Assembly: GCF_902459615.1 (NCBI RefSeq)
Contig: NZ_CABPSA010000003.1
Location: 62,001 to 126,000 of the forward strand
Origin: Pandoraea commovens
GTDB taxonomy: Bacteria > Pseudomonadota > Gammaproteobacteria > Burkholderiales > Burkholderiaceae
DNA length: 64,000 bases
Direction of reading: 5' to 3'
This document shows, in pieces, positions 7,874-17,104 of this stretch (position 1 is its first letter; the number at the start of each line of letters is the position of its first letter). The translations under genes were made by a program, and so were the position numbers. The notes under the pieces were generated by a model that worked only from the letters and a program-made list of their open reading frames with translations, ran no database searches and had not been told where the DNA came from.

Positions 7874-9364
7874 TCAGAAACGCGTCTCGCGTGCGGCACG
7901 CAGGAAGTTGTCCAGCACCGGCGTGCAATCCAGAAACTCCGGACCGCCTGCGCGGTGGAATTCCGGGTGCCACTGCAAGCCCATCACGAACGGTGCCTTG
8001 CGGTAGCGAATCGCCTCCACCACACCGTCTTCCGCACACACCGCCTCTACGCTCAGATCGCGCCCCAGCGTCTTGACCGACTGGTGGTGAATCGAGTTGA
8101 CGATCGGTACATCGACCGGCGCCAGCATCTGCGCGAGCGACGACCCTTCCGGGAATGTGAGCGTATGACGATTGTGTTCGTACGTTTCCGTGACGTGCGG
8201 GATCGCTTCGGGCAAATCCGTCGCAATGTCCTGATGCAACGTGCCGCCGAACGCCACGTTGATCAGTTGGCAGCCACGGCAGACGCCGAGAATCGGCTTG
8301 CCCTGCTCGACAAACTCATGGAGCAATTCCAGTTCGTACATGTCACGCATGCGGTCGCCCTGCCATTCGTGACGCGTCGCCACTTCCGAATAGGTCAGCG
8401 GTGAGACGTCGGCCCCGCCCTGCAAGACCAGCCCGTCGAGGTGCTTCGCGTAATCGTGAAGACGAATGTGGCTCGGGTGAAGCAAGCCTTGCGTGTCCAC
8501 CGTCGGAATCATGAAGACGAGCACATCGCGCGACATCACCCAGTGCGCAATCGACTCTTCCAGGTATTGCAGCGTTTTGCTGCGCAATCCCTTCGAACCG
8601 GGTTCCGGATGGAAGATACGCGCCGAGATGCCGATCTTCAGCGTGCGTTGCGTAATGCGCTGACCGGCGCGGTCGTACCAGGCACGAAAGCGCGCGGACA
8701 TGATCCGGCGCAGCACCGACCACGGCGAGTCGCCCGCCTGCAAGTACGACGGCTGACCGCCCATCGACGCCGGACTGCCAGGACGCGGCCCGGTTGCGCC
8801 GAACGACGGTTGATGCGGTGGCTCACCACCGCCTGCACCGCCGCCCGCACCACCGGCGGCACCTGCCCCCGTCTCGCCGATGTTGCCCCCGGCACTCCCC
8901 ACACCGGCCGCCTTAACGTCGTCGCCGGATTTCGGAACGGGGGAGCCGATCGGATTGCGGTCGGACGCCACTTCGGCCGCCGAGGCAGGCGCAGCCGGCT
9001 TGGCCGCAGGCGCACCGGATGCGGGTGTCTCGGCCTTCGAATCGTCCGACCCATCGGATCGCACCGCGCTGCCTTGCTCGGCAGGCGGCGCAGGACGTGT
9101 CAGCGTGTCGGGATTAGGCGGCATATCACCCGAACCTTCGGCCGTACCGGCGACTGGCTTTGCCGTGGGACGCGGTGTCGCGGGCGACGCGGGTGCCACG
9201 TACTCGGACGAACGCGTCGCGGGCGAGTCCGCGGGTGAGTCGCTGTGTTTTGCAGATTCGTGTGCCGGGGCGGCCGGGGCCGTCGGCGAGGTTGCGCTCT
9301 TACTCGTATCGGATTCGGGCTTGGACGGCTGCTGCGGCGATTTCGGATCTTGAGCGTCGGTCAT
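7874..9364 (-). CDS. Class I glutamine amidotransferase-like hydrolase (peptidase C26, PuuD-like) with long disordered N-terminus
   Basis: A 496-residue frame. Residues 242 to the end form a gamma-glutamyl-gamma-aminobutyrate hydrolase type domain: LKIGISARIF start, GLVLQGGADVSP, nucleophile Cys362 in GVCRGCQ, and His466/Glu468 in LQWHPEF, so the catalytic triad is intact. The first 241 residues are low complexity (Ala, Pro, Ser, Gly with a Gly-rich tract) and look disordered. The ATG at 9364 has no good ribosome-binding site, so a shorter protein starting at an internal Met close to the domain is possible. Family members cleave gamma-glutamyl amides in putrescine breakdown; there are no puu genes nearby, so the substrate is unproven. 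Confidence 0.85.
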   Translation of the reverse strand: MTDAQDPKSPQQPSKPESDTSKSATSPTAPAAPAHESAKHSDSPADSPATRSSEYVAPASPATPRPTAKPVAGTAEGSGDMPPNPDTLTRPAPPAEQGSAVRSDGSDDSKAETPASGAPAAKPAAPASAAEVASDRNPIGSPVPKSGDDVKAAGVGSAGGNIGETGAGAAGGAGGGAGGGEPPHQPSFGATGPRPGSPASMGGQPSYLQAGDSPWSVLRRIMSARFRAWYDRAGQRITQRTLKIGISARIFHPEPGSKGLRSKTLQYLEESIAHWVMSRDVLVFMIPTVDTQGLLHPSHIRLHDYAKHLDGLVLQGGADVSPLTYSEVATRHEWQGDRMRDMYELELLHEFVEQGKPILGVCRGCQLINVAFGGTLHQDIATDLPEAIPHVTETYEHNRHTLTFPEGSSLAQMLAPVDVPIVNSIHHQSVKTLGRDLSVEAVCAEDGVVEAIRYRKAPFVMGLQWHPEFHRAGGPEFLDCTPVLDNFLRAARETRF

Positions 9365-9518
9365 GATGGCGTTTGGGTGCGTCCGAAAAAAGGTGGACGA
9401 AGGGGGAAAGTAGGATTGACCACGTCGGCCCAGGAATTATCCCGCCGCCACAATCCCGCCGCAACCGCTATCCCAGACGTCCCTTTTTGCACGCCCCGCG
9501 ACGTTAGCCTCGCCACCA

Positions 9519-9562
9519 CCCTTTCCTTCCCCTTTCCTTCCCCTTTACTCCCCCTTTCCCGC
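9519..9562. repeat. Four tandem 11-bp homopyrimidine units
   Basis: Units at 9519-9529, 9530-9540, 9541-9551 and 9552-9562 follow the pattern CCCTTTCCTTC. The first two are identical, while the third and fourth have decayed. The 42 bases 9519-9560 are pyrimidine except for a single A at 9547; the last unit ends with a G at 9561. An 11-base period is close to one helical turn. Confidence 0.8.
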
Positions 9563-9667
9563 GCCGATGAAACCGTCCCGGCCGAACGATGTCTTATTTC
9601 ATTGTTACGCATGGAATACATGTCATCGGCGGTTGAGCGCGGCTCTGCACACAGCATGTCGATTGCG

Positions 9668-9673
9668 TATAAT
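9668..9673 (+). promoter_or_regulatory. Possible -10 element of the DUF1232 gene
   Basis: A perfect TATAAT about 137 bases before the GTG start at 9810. No convincing -35 hexamer lies 16-18 bases upstream, so this is weak. Confidence 0.3.
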
Positions 9674-9809
9674 CGGGACAAATTGCACGATATTCAATTG
9701 ATATTGAGCGACGTTCGTGTCGATAGAGTGAAATTGTTTTTGGGCGTCCAACATTGCCCGGCCCTGACCGGGGCTTCCTGGCGGACGCATTGGCACTAGG
9801 AGTCTGCAA

Positions 9810-10091
9810 GTGAAGCGTTTTCTTCGTCTGTGGCAAATCGCCCGTCATGATTTCCGCGTGCTCTGGCATGCGGCCCGTGACCCGCGCCGTCCGCGCTGGC
9901 TGTTGCCTGCCGTGGTGTTGCTCGCCGTCTATCTGCTCAGCCCCATCGATCTGATCCCCGATTTCGTACCGGTGTTCGGTTTGCTCGACGACGTGGTCGT
10001 GATCGGCATGGTGGTCCACTGGCTCATCAAGCGCCTGCCGGTCGATGTGCGCGAGGACGCGCGTGCGCATGTGTTCACCCAGCGGGCCTGA
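9810..10091 (+). CDS. DUF1232 (YkvA) family small membrane protein
   Basis: A 93-residue protein with the hallmark segment LLSPIDLIPDFVPVFGLLDD at 51-70 in the middle of two hydrophobic helices. Most of the N-terminal 35 residues are basic (RHDFRVLWHAARDPRRPRW), so they probably stay in the cytoplasm. The GTG start at 9810 has AGGAG at 9799-9803. The biochemical role of DUF1232 proteins is not established. It is monocistronic, with a promoter region of its own and a terminator directly behind. Confidence 0.88.
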   Translation: MKRFLRLWQIARHDFRVLWHAARDPRRPRWLLPAVVLLAVYLLSPIDLIPDFVPVFGLLDDVVVIGMVVHWLIKRLPVDVREDARAHVFTQRA

Positions 10092-10122
10092 TGCTCGCTG
10101 ACGCTCACGCATCGCAGAAATC

Positions 10123-10150
10123 GAAAAAGGACGCCGAGGCGTCCTTTTTC
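10123..10150. terminator. Bidirectional terminator
   Basis: Stem 10123-10134 with 10139-10150 and a 4-base loop, flanked by five A residues on the left arm and five T residues on the right arm. It serves the DUF1232 gene and the convergent quinone oxidoreductase gene. Confidence 0.88.
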
Positions 10151-10190
10151 ATTGGCATCGCGCAAAACGTGCAAACCGCGCGCAAGTGCC

Positions 10191-11165
10191 TTAGGGCATC
10201 AACAACGTCGACCCGGTGGTCTTGCGCGCTTCGAGATCGCGATGCGCCTGTGCGACGTCGGCCAGCGCATAACGCTGATTCACCTCGATCTTGACCGTGC
10301 CCTTGCCGACGACGTCGAACAATTCGTTGGCTGTGGCCTCCAGATCGGCACGCTTGGCCGTGTAGTTGAACAGCGTGGGGCGCGTGAAAAACAGCGAGCC
10401 GCGCGACACCAGATCCGCCGTGTTGATTTGCGTGACGGGGCCGGACGCGTTACCGAAGTTCACCATCGTGCCCAGCGGACGCAGGCAGTCGAGCGAGCCG
10501 ATGAAGGTGTCTTTGCCGATGGAGTCGTACACGACCGGCACGCCTTCGCCGCCGGTAATCTCTTTCACACGCTCGACGAAGTTCTCGCGGGTGTAGACGA
10601 TCGGGTGATCGCAGCCGTGCTGACGCACCAGCGCGGCCTTCTCATCCGAGCCTACGGTGCCGATCACCGTCGCGCCCAGCGCCTTCGCCCACTGACACAC
10701 GATCAGCCCCACGCCTCCTGCGGCGGCGTGAATCAGAATCGTGTCCCCGGCCTTGACCGGATACGTGCGACGCAGCAGGTACTGCGCCGTCATGCCTTGC
10801 AGCATCATGGCGGCGGCCTGATCGTCGCTGATGTTATCGGGCACACGCACCAGCGGTGCAGCGGGCATCACGCGCGCCTGCGAGTAAGCGCCGCACGGAC
10901 GGCTCGCGTAGGCCACACGGTCGCCGGGCTTCACATGCGTCACACCCTCGCCCACCGCTTCGACCACGCCCGCCGCTTCCATGCCGAGACCGGCGGGCAG
11001 CGGCTGCGGATACAAGCCCGTGCGGAAATAGACGTCGATGTAATTCAGCCCCACGGCGTTGTGGCGCACACGCGCCTCGCCCGGACCGGGCTCGCCGACT
11101 TCGACATCGACCCACTTCATTACTTCGGGGCCGCCGTTCTGTTCGATGCGAATGGCTTTCGTCAT
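10191..11165 (-). CDS. qor: NAD(P)H:quinone oxidoreductase, zeta-crystallin type
   Basis: A 324-residue zinc-free MDR family enzyme. Diagnostic features are the GLNYIDVYFRTGLYP segment at about 39-53, GLGMEAAGVVEAVG, the nucleotide-binding AAAGGVG near residue 151, and the quinone reductase QGMTAQYLL stretch. The zinc ligands of alcohol dehydrogenases are absent. It reduces quinones or other alkenals with NADPH in the cytosol. Start at ATG 11165 after a GGAAGACAACC leader. It is upstream of nothing else on its strand and lies 70 bases after mgsA, with which it may form a carbonyl-stress unit (methylglyoxal synthase then reductase), though that is only a positional guess. Confidence 0.93.
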   Translation of the reverse strand: MTKAIRIEQNGGPEVMKWVDVEVGEPGPGEARVRHNAVGLNYIDVYFRTGLYPQPLPAGLGMEAAGVVEAVGEGVTHVKPGDRVAYASRPCGAYSQARVMPAAPLVRVPDNISDDQAAAMMLQGMTAQYLLRRTYPVKAGDTILIHAAAGGVGLIVCQWAKALGATVIGTVGSDEKAALVRQHGCDHPIVYTRENFVERVKEITGGEGVPVVYDSIGKDTFIGSLDCLRPLGTMVNFGNASGPVTQINTADLVSRGSLFFTRPTLFNYTAKRADLEATANELFDVVGKGTVKIEVNQRYALADVAQAHRDLEARKTTGSTLLMP

Positions 11166-11235
11166 GGTTGTCTTCCTCGCTCCTTTCTGTCTGGGTAGTG
11201 TCTTGCTGCGGCGTTGCCGTCGAACGTGTCGACGC

Positions 11236-11649
11236 TCAAGCGGATGGTTGTGCTGCCAGTCGCACGATCAACTGTTCGAGCAGCAGACGCGCCGTCGAGC
11301 TGTTGGTCGCACACGGTACGTTGTGCACGTCGCAAGCACGCACCAATGCGTTGATGTCGGGTTCGTGCGGCTGCGGTGTCATGGGGTCGCGCAGGAACAG
11401 CACCATGTCCACTCGCCCCTCGGCCAGTTGTGCGCCGATCTGCAAGTCGCCGCCGTGCGGGCCGGAGAGCATGCGCTCGACGTCGAGGCCGAGTTCCGTG
11501 GCGATGCGCCCGCCGGTCGTGCCCGTCGCGACGAGCTGGCATTGACGCAGCACCTCGACATAGTCGCGTGCGACCGCGAGGATCTCGTCCTTCTTCTTGT
11601 CGTGCGCGATCAGCGCAATTCTTACCTTGGGTACCGTCGAAACCGTCAT
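11236..11649 (-). CDS. mgsA: Methylglyoxal synthase
   Basis: A 137-residue enzyme converting dihydroxyacetone phosphate to methylglyoxal and phosphate, a bypass of lower glycolysis. The start [10 protein letters not shown], phosphate-binding ATGTTG at 41-46, [12 protein letters not shown] with catalytic Asp68, FLRDPM, and PHEPDI with His95 match the family in order. Slightly shorter than the E. coli enzyme (152 residues), missing only the C-terminal tail. It sits between the quinone reductase and an SDR gene on the same strand with gaps of 70 and 64 bases, so the three may share a transcript. Confidence 0.95.
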   Translation of the reverse strand: MTVSTVPKVRIALIAHDKKKDEILAVARDYVEVLRQCQLVATGTTGGRIATELGLDVERMLSGPHGGDLQIGAQLAEGRVDMVLFLRDPMTPQPHEPDINALVRACDVHNVPCATNSSTARLLLEQLIVRLAAQPSA

Positions 11650-11713
11650 GAATGCGAGTCCTGAGTGCTGATGCGTGCAGTGAGTGCGATAGATGAATGC
11701 GTCGTGGCGCGAT

Positions 11714-12493
11714 TCAGAACGTGCCGGGATAAGCCCCGCCGTCGATCAGCACGTTTTGTCCGGCGATGTAGCCTGCGTGCGCGCTGCACAGGAATGCACA
11801 GGTCGCGCCGAACTCCTCGGGCTGACCGAAGCGCCGCGCCGGAATCGCGGCAGCGCGCTTGCTGCGCGTGTCCTCGACACTCTGGCCGCTCTTGGCTGCC
11901 GACGCCTGCATTGTCGCCGTCAGACGATCAGTGTCGAACGCGCCCGGCAGCAGATTGTTGATAGTGACGTTGTGCGACACGGTGGTGCGCGCCAGCCCGG
12001 CGACAAAGCCCGTCAGCCCGGAGCGTGCGCCGTTGGACAGCCCGAGAATATCGATGGGCGCTTTGACTGCGGACGACGTGATGTTCACGATGCGCCCGAA
12101 GCCGCGCGCCATCATGCCGTCGACCGTGGCCTTGATCAGTTCGATGGGGGTGAGCATGTTGGCGTCGAGCGCGCGAATCCAGTCGTCGCGCTGCCAGTCG
12201 CGGAAATCGCCCGGGGGCGGTCCGCCCGCGTTCGTCACGAGGATGTCGGGCTGCGGGCAGGCAGCGAGCGCCTGCGCACGGCCTTCCGGGGTGGTGATGT
12301 CGCAGGCCACTGCGGTCACGTTCACGCCCGTGGCCGCACGGATCTCGGCCGCGGTGGCGTTCAGCGCGTCGGCCGTGCGCGCGACGATCACGACATTGAC
12401 ACCGGCTTCTGCCAGCGCTTGTGCGCAAGCGCGTCCCAATCCCTTGCTCGCGCCGCACACCAGCGCGGTGCGGCCCTTGATTCCCAGATCCAT
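11714..12493 (-). CDS. Atypical SDR family protein lacking the YxxxK catalytic pair
   Basis: A 259-residue short-chain dehydrogenase fold. The glycine motif GASKGLG (14-20), the TNAGG segment (88-92) and a C-terminal DGGAYPGTF are in place, and Ser140 aligns with the catalytic Ser. At the position of the catalytic Tyr and Lys the protein has LGLSNGAR, so Tyr becomes Leu150 and Lys becomes Asn154 in my alignment to the neighbouring classical SDR at 2529. A known subgroup of SDR-like proteins from Pseudomonas and others has the same change. It probably binds nucleotide; whether it catalyses a redox reaction is open. Many databases will call it 3-oxoacyl-ACP reductase, which this sequence does not support. 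Confidence 0.85.
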   Translation of the reverse strand: MDLGIKGRTALVCGASKGLGRACAQALAEAGVNVVIVARTADALNATAAEIRAATGVNVTAVACDITTPEGRAQALAACPQPDILVTNAGGPPPGDFRDWQRDDWIRALDANMLTPIELIKATVDGMMARGFGRIVNITSSAVKAPIDILGLSNGARSGLTGFVAGLARTTVSHNVTINNLLPGAFDTDRLTATMQASAAKSGQSVEDTRSKRAAAIPARRFGQPEEFGATCAFLCSAHAGYIAGQNVLIDGGAYPGTF

Positions 12494-12670
12494 GTTCTGC
12501 CTTCAAGACAAGTGATGCGTTGGTCGTTGGCCGCTGTGCGGCCGTCTTGCAGCGATTCTAAGTCGAAACCCGGACCGGCATCGCCCGCATCGGCTAAAAT
12601 CGCGGCCATGCGGGCCGAACCGGGTCATACCGACCCGGCGATCCAGCGGCCCAGCCCCAAATTGCCTGCC

Positions 12671-13321
12671 ATGAAACAAGACACCCGATTCCCGAACCTC
12701 TTCATCTGCGATCACCCGCTGATTCAGCACAAGTTGTCGCACATGCGCGACAAGGAAACGTCGACGCGCACGTTCCGCGGTCTGCTGCGCGAGATCACGC
12801 TGCTCATGGGTTACGAGATCACGCGCGACCTGCCGCTCACCACCGAGCGCATCGATACGCCGATGGTCGAGATGGACGCCCCGGTCATCGCGGGCAAGAA
12901 GCTCGCCATCGTGCCCGTGCTGCGTGCCGGCGTCGGCATGAGCGACGGTCTGCTCGATCTGGTGCCGTCCGCACGCGTCGGCCATATTGGCGTGTATCGC
13001 GACGAGCAGCATCGTCCGGTCGAGTATCTCGTGCGCCTGCCCGACGTGGCCGACCGCCGCTTCATCCTGTGCGATCCGATGGTCGCCACCGGCTACTCGG
13101 CCGTGCATGCCGTCGACGTGCTGATCAAGCGCGGCGTCACGCCCGAGAACATCGCATTCCTCGCACTCGTGGCCGCCCCGGAAGGTGTGAAGGTGCTGCT
13201 CGACGCGCATCCGGGCGTGAAGCTCTACGTCGCTTCGCTCGACGAGCGTCTGGACGACCACGCGTACATCATTCCGGGCCTTGGCGACGCAGGCGACCGC
13301 CTGTTCGGCACCAAGAACTGA
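12671..13321 (+). CDS. upp: Uracil phosphoribosyltransferase
   Basis: A 216-residue enzyme that salvages uracil with PRPP to form UMP. The N-terminus [21 protein letters not shown], the [10 protein letters not shown] loop, the PRPP-binding [13 protein letters not shown] (about 136-148) and the C-terminal [14 protein letters not shown] are all highly conserved. The frame is open far upstream, but the family N-terminus begins at ATG 12671; the ribosome-binding site there is poor, and a start at ATG 12609 would add 20 unconserved residues. Divergent from the atypical SDR gene and followed by a strong terminator. Confidence 0.96.
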   Translation: MKQDTRFPNLFICDHPLIQHKLSHMRDKETSTRTFRGLLREITLLMGYEITRDLPLTTERIDTPMVEMDAPVIAGKKLAIVPVLRAGVGMSDGLLDLVPSARVGHIGVYRDEQHRPVEYLVRLPDVADRRFILCDPMVATGYSAVHAVDVLIKRGVTPENIAFLALVAAPEGVKVLLDAHPGVKLYVASLDERLDDHAYIIPGLGDAGDRLFGTKN

Positions 13322-13331
13322 TGAAACGATG

Positions 13332-13360
13332 AAAAAAGCCCCGGTCCTGCCGGGGCTTTT
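13332..13360. terminator. Bidirectional terminator after upp
   Basis: Eleven-base stem (13334-13344 with 13350-13360), 5-base loop, six A residues before and four T residues at the end. It serves upp and the convergent EamA transporter gene. Confidence 0.88.
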
Positions 13361-13390
13361 GCTTTGGGGGCGCGTTCTGCTGCACCTACC

Positions 13391-14308
13391 TTATACGGCC
13401 TTGCGTCGCGTAGCCATCGCCACACCGATGGCCGCCAGCACCATCCCCGCCCACGCCAGCGGCGGCATATGCTCCCCGACCATGAGCCACGCCGCGAGCG
13501 CCGCCGAGGGCGGCACGAGGAAGAACAGCGCCGACACGCGCGACGCCTCGCCGCGCCGGATCATCGCCAGCAGCAACGAGATCGCGATGATCGAGTTGCC
13601 GATCACCAGGTAGACGAGCGTCAGGCCGAGTTGCCACGTCCATGCGACGTGCATCGGTTCGAGCCACCACGCAAGCGGCAGCGTCGCGGCGAACCCGACG
13701 AAGTACTGCACCAGATTCGAGGTCACCGGGTGCTGCCCCACGCCGAAGCGCTTTTCGTACAGCGTGCCGCACGTAATCGCGCCGAGCGCCACGAACGTCA
13801 ATAGCAGCCCGACGGCCGACGTCGCCTCCACCGCCGAGCGCGCCACGATCACCAGCGCCGCCCCCGCCAGCCCCAGACCGAGCCCGATCCAATTCAACCC
13901 GCTCACGCGCTCGCCCACCAGATGCGGCACCGCCAGTGCCACCAGAATCGGTTGCAGCGACGTGATCAGCGCCACACTCCCCGCCGACACGCCGAGTCGC
14001 AGCGCCAGATACGTCATGCTGAAATACAGCGCCTGAATCAGCAAGCCGATGACGATGAGATGGCCCCACGCAGCCGCCGTCTTCGGCAAAGGCGGGCGCA
14101 TGACGACCGCCAGCGGCGCCAGCACCACGAGCACCAGCCCGTAGCGCAACGCCAGGAAGGTCAGCGGATCGGCATACTCCAGACCGATCTTGGCGACGGT
14201 GAAACCGACGGACCACAGGAACAGGAAGATGAGCGGTGCGGCGCGCAGCCACAGCGGATCGTGTGCGACACCGGTTCGCACCGGCTCCAGCGAAGATTTG
14301 AGGGACAT
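13391..14308 (-). CDS. EamA family drug/metabolite transporter (DMT superfamily)
   Basis: A 305-residue membrane protein with ten hydrophobic segments arranged as two EamA repeats (roughly residues 20-155 and 165-300), short loops and a basic C-terminus (MATRRKAV). The pattern FLWSVGFTVAKIGLEYADPL at the first helix and ALYFSMTYLALRLGVSAGSVALI at the end of the first repeat is typical. Family members export amino acids or metabolites through the inner membrane; the substrate cannot be inferred. ATG at 14308 follows a modest purine-rich stretch. It is convergent with upp and lies downstream of the HerA-like gene on the same strand. Confidence 0.9.
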   Translation of the reverse strand: MSLKSSLEPVRTGVAHDPLWLRAAPLIFLFLWSVGFTVAKIGLEYADPLTFLALRYGLVLVVLAPLAVVMRPPLPKTAAAWGHLIVIGLLIQALYFSMTYLALRLGVSAGSVALITSLQPILVALAVPHLVGERVSGLNWIGLGLGLAGAALVIVARSAVEATSAVGLLLTFVALGAITCGTLYEKRFGVGQHPVTSNLVQYFVGFAATLPLAWWLEPMHVAWTWQLGLTLVYLVIGNSIIAISLLLAMIRRGEASRVSALFFLVPPSAALAAWLMVGEHMPPLAWAGMVLAAIGVAMATRRKAV

Positions 14309-14445
14309 CGGCGAGTGAGCGACCTTTTATTGTTTGACGGGAACCGGATCTGCAACACGGGCAAAGAAGACGCGAGAGGCGATAAACGTGAAAACGCGGG
14401 CGCGCAATGCTCAATGCAACGCCCACATCCTCGTCAGTATCCGCC

Positions 14446-16074
14446 TTACCGGCGCTTGTTGCCGCCCAGGATGCTGCCCAGCACGCCGCGTACGATTTCG
14501 CGTCCGAGCTGACTGCCGACGGTGCGCATCGTGCTCTTGACCATCGCTTCGACGGGCGAGTCCTTGCTGCGCGACCCGCTGCCACCCAACAGACCGCCGA
14601 GAGAGTCGAGCCAGCCGCCGCCTCCACCCGCTCCACCCGCCCCGGCGGGTGCACTGCCCGCAGGCGTCGGCGTGCCATCGGGCTGCCGTTCCTGCGTACG
14701 GCCCACGAGCTTCTCGTACGCCGATTCGCGGTCGACGGCTTTCTCATACACGCCCGCAACGAGCGAGCTGGCCATCAACGCCGCGCGCTCCTGCGGCGTG
14801 ATCGGCCCGATACGCGATGCAGGCGGCGAGATGTAGGCGCGCTCGGTGATGGCCGGACGCCCCTTTTCGTCGAGCAGCGACACGAGTGCCTCTCCGACAC
14901 CCAATTCGCCGATCACCGTCTCGATGTCGAGCGACGGATTGGCGCGCATCGTCTGCGCAGCGACCTTCACCGCCTTCTGATCGCGCGGCGAATAGGCGCG
15001 TAACGCGTGCTGCACACGGTTACCCAACTGGCCGAGCACCGTGTCCGGCACGTCGACCGGGTTTTGCGTCACGAAGTACACGCCGACGCCCTTCGAACGA
15101 ATCAACCGGACCATCTGCTCGATGCGTTCGAGCAAGGGCTTCGGCGCTTCGTTGAACAGCAGATGCGCCTCGTCGAAGAAGAAGACGAGTTTGGGTTTAT
15201 CGGGGTCGCCCACTTCTGGCAGGCGCTCGAACAGCTCCGCGAGCAACCACAACAGGAACGTGGCATAGATGCGCGGGGCGGCCAGCAGTTTGTCCGCCGC
15301 AAGAATGTTGACGATGCCGCGTCCCTGCGCGTCCGTCTGCATGAAGTCTTCGATGTTGAGCATCGGCTCGCCGAAGAACTTGTCCGCGCCCTGTTGCTCC
15401 AGCGTGAGCAGCCCGCGCTGGATCGCCCCGACTGACGCGGCTGAGATATTGCCGTATTGCGTGGTGAAGTTCGACGCGTTGTCGCCCACGTGCTGGAGCA
15501 TGGCGCGCAGGTCCTTGCTGTCGAGCAGCAGCAGACCGTTGTCGTCGGCGATTTTGAAGACGAGGTTAAGTACCCCAGTCTGCGTCTCGTTCAGGCCCAG
15601 CAGGCGAGAGAGCAGGAGCGGTCCCAAATCGGAGATGGTGGCGCGCACCGGGTGGCCCTGCTCGCCGAAGACGTCCCATAGCGTGGCGGGGCTGCCGTGC
15701 CAGTCGGGGGTGTCGAAGCCGAGGTTGGCGATGCGCTCCTTGAGCTTGGGCGTCTCGACGCCCGGCTGCGTAATCCCTGTCAGGTCGCCTTTGACGTCCG
15801 CCAGAAAGACGGGCACGCCAATGTCCGAAAACGCTTGGGCGATGACTTGCAGGGTCACTGTCTTGCCGGTGCCGGTCGCGCCGGTGATGAGCCCGTGGCG
15901 GTTGCCCATCGCAGGCAGCAGGCCGAGCAGGTGCTGCGCGTTGCGCGCGATCACCAGCCCTTCACTGGACTCGTGAGCGGAACTCGTTGACGCAGCGGAT
16001 GTTGCGGCGGAAGAGCCGGGAGCGGCTGGAGTCGCGGTGGACGACGCTTGCGACGGCACGGGCTTCTTGGGCAT
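14446..16074 (-). CDS. HerA-like helicase/ATPase, DUF853 family (YjgR-like)
   Basis: A 542-residue cytoplasmic ATPase. After about 40 Ser/Ala/Thr-rich residues comes Walker [21 protein letters not shown], the DUF853 stretch [27 protein letters not shown], the Walker B region [16 protein letters not shown] and VYFVTQNP(V)[12 protein letters not shown] Gly-rich linker ([15 protein letters not shown]) precedes the conserved C-terminal helix ending [11 protein letters not shown] chose ATG 16074 (MPKKPVPSQ) because an AGAGGT site precedes it and upstream residues are not family-like. The role of E. coli YjgR homologues is poorly known; similarity to archaeal HerA suggests a hexameric DNA-translocating ATPase. 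Confidence 0.9.
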   Translation of the reverse strand: MPKKPVPSQASSTATPAAPGSSAATSAASTSSAHESSEGLVIARNAQHLLGLLPAMGNRHGLITGATGTGKTVTLQVIAQAFSDIGVPVFLADVKGDLTGITQPGVETPKLKERIANLGFDTPDWHGSPATLWDVFGEQGHPVRATISDLGPLLLSRLLGLNETQTGVLNLVFKIADDNGLLLLDSKDLRAMLQHVGDNASNFTTQYGNISAASVGAIQRGLLTLEQQGADKFFGEPMLNIEDFMQTDAQGRGIVNILAADKLLAAPRIYATFLLWLLAELFERLPEVGDPDKPKLVFFFDEAHLLFNEAPKPLLERIEQMVRLIRSKGVGVYFVTQNPVDVPDTVLGQLGNRVQHALRAYSPRDQKAVKVAAQTMRANPSLDIETVIGELGVGEALVSLLDEKGRPAITERAYISPPASRIGPITPQERAALMASSLVAGVYEKAVDRESAYEKLVGRTQERQPDGTPTPAGSAPAGAGGAGGGGGWLDSLGGLLGGSGSRSKDSPVEAMVKSTMRTVGSQLGREIVRGVLGSILGGNKRR

Positions 16075-16376
16075 GAGCGACCTCTGCGGTAGACGCGGCG
16101 TGGCTCGTGACACGGCGCAGCAAACACCCGTGGCACGGTGCGGCGGCATGATAAAATTGCCTCCGATTATAGCGGCACAGGTTGCCGCTCGGACTGCACC
16201 GCCCCGAAATGCCCCACGCGACCGACAGGATCCGTGCGAGACGACGGGGCGGCGAGGCAATCGGCGCCCGCGACCCCATTGGTGGCGGGCGCTCCCGTTT
16301 CAACGGTTGGCCGCGCCGGACTGCGCAGGCCGGCAGAGCATACTTCGCCGCTCAGCGCGGCACGACGGAGAAATTC
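16075..16376. other. Divergent intergenic region, HerA-like gene and yebC
   Basis: It holds a minus-strand TATAAT (16166-16171) about 90 bases before the HerA-like gene start and a small inverted repeat next to it (GCGGCA and TGCCGC, 16172-16188). No gene is seen. Confidence 0.45.
16166..16171 (-). promoter_or_regulatory. Possible -10 element of the HerA-like gene
   Basis: A perfect TATAAT on the minus strand. The matching -35 region is not recognisable, so the call is tentative. Confidence 0.35.
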
Positions 16377-17102
16377 ATGGCGGGTCATAGCAAATGGGCC
16401 AACATCAAGCACAAGAAGGCTGCGGCAGATGCCAAGCGCGGTAAAGTCTGGACACGTCTGATCAAGGAAATCACGGTCGCAGCTCGTCTGGGCGGCGGTG
16501 ACGCCGACAGCAACCCGCGCCTGCGTCTGGCCGTCGAAAAGGCTGCCGACGCGAACATGCCCAAGGACAACGTCAAGCGCGCGGTCGATCGCGGCGTGGG
16601 CGGTCTGGACGGCGCGAACTACGAAGAAATCCGCTACGAAGGCTATGGCATCAACGGCGCGGCCGTGATCGTCGACACCATGACGGACAACCGTGTGCGT
16701 ACGGTGGCCGAAGTGCGTCACGCCTTCTCGAAGTTCGGCGGCAACATGGGCACCGACGGCTCGGTCGCCTTCCTCTTCACGCACTGCGGTCAGTTCCTGT
16801 TCTCGCCGGAAACCCCGGAAGACAAGCTCATGGAAGTGGCGCTCGACGCCGGTGCGGACGACGTCATCTCCAATGAAGACGGCAGCTTCGAAGTGATCTG
16901 CCCGCCCAACGACTTCCAGTCCGTCAAGGACAAGCTCGAAGCCGCTGGCCTGAAGGCAGAAGTCGCCGAAGTGACGATGAAGCCGCAAACCGAAGTGGAA
17001 TTCACCGGCGACGACGCCGTGAAGATGCAAAAGCTGCTCGACGCGCTCGAAAACCTCGACGACGTGCAGGAAGTGTTCACCAACGCCGTCATCGGGGAAT
17101 AA
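16377..17102 (+). CDS. yebC: YebC/PmpR family DNA-binding transcriptional regulator (TACO1 family)
   Basis: A 241-residue protein starting [20 protein letters not shown], the invariant family N-terminus. Further landmarks are [15 protein letters not shown] (about 57-71), [19 protein letters not shown] and [18 protein letters not shown]. The family includes DNA-binding regulators and, as shown more recently for YebC and TACO1, factors that help ribosomes through proline-rich stretches. GGAG is 6 bases before the ATG. The purD gene starts 2 bases after its stop codon, so the two share a transcript. An upstream extension of the frame is unconserved. Confidence 0.96.
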   Translation: MAGHSKWANIKHKKAAADAKRGKVWTRLIKEITVAARLGGGDADSNPRLRLAVEKAADANMPKDNVKRAVDRGVGGLDGANYEEIRYEGYGINGAAVIVDTMTDNRVRTVAEVRHAFSKFGGNMGTDGSVAFLFTHCGQFLFSPETPEDKLMEVALDAGADDVISNEDGSFEVICPPNDFQSVKDKLEAAGLKAEVAEVTMKPQTEVEFTGDDAVKMQKLLDALENLDDVQEVFTNAVIGE

Positions 17103-17104
17103 GC

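Larger units (their letters stand above)
9365..9809. other. Divergent intergenic region
   Basis: It separates the amidotransferase gene (leftward) from the DUF1232 gene (rightward). It contains four 11-bp pyrimidine units at 9519-9562 and an A+T-richer stretch at 9660-9740 with a TATAAT hexamer at 9668-9673 that could serve the DUF1232 gene. I see no gene in it. Confidence 0.55.

Noticed and set aside
11693-12670. A 326-codon N-terminal extension of upp
   Set aside because: It overlaps the atypical SDR gene on the other strand and is unlike any Upp; the family start is at 12671.
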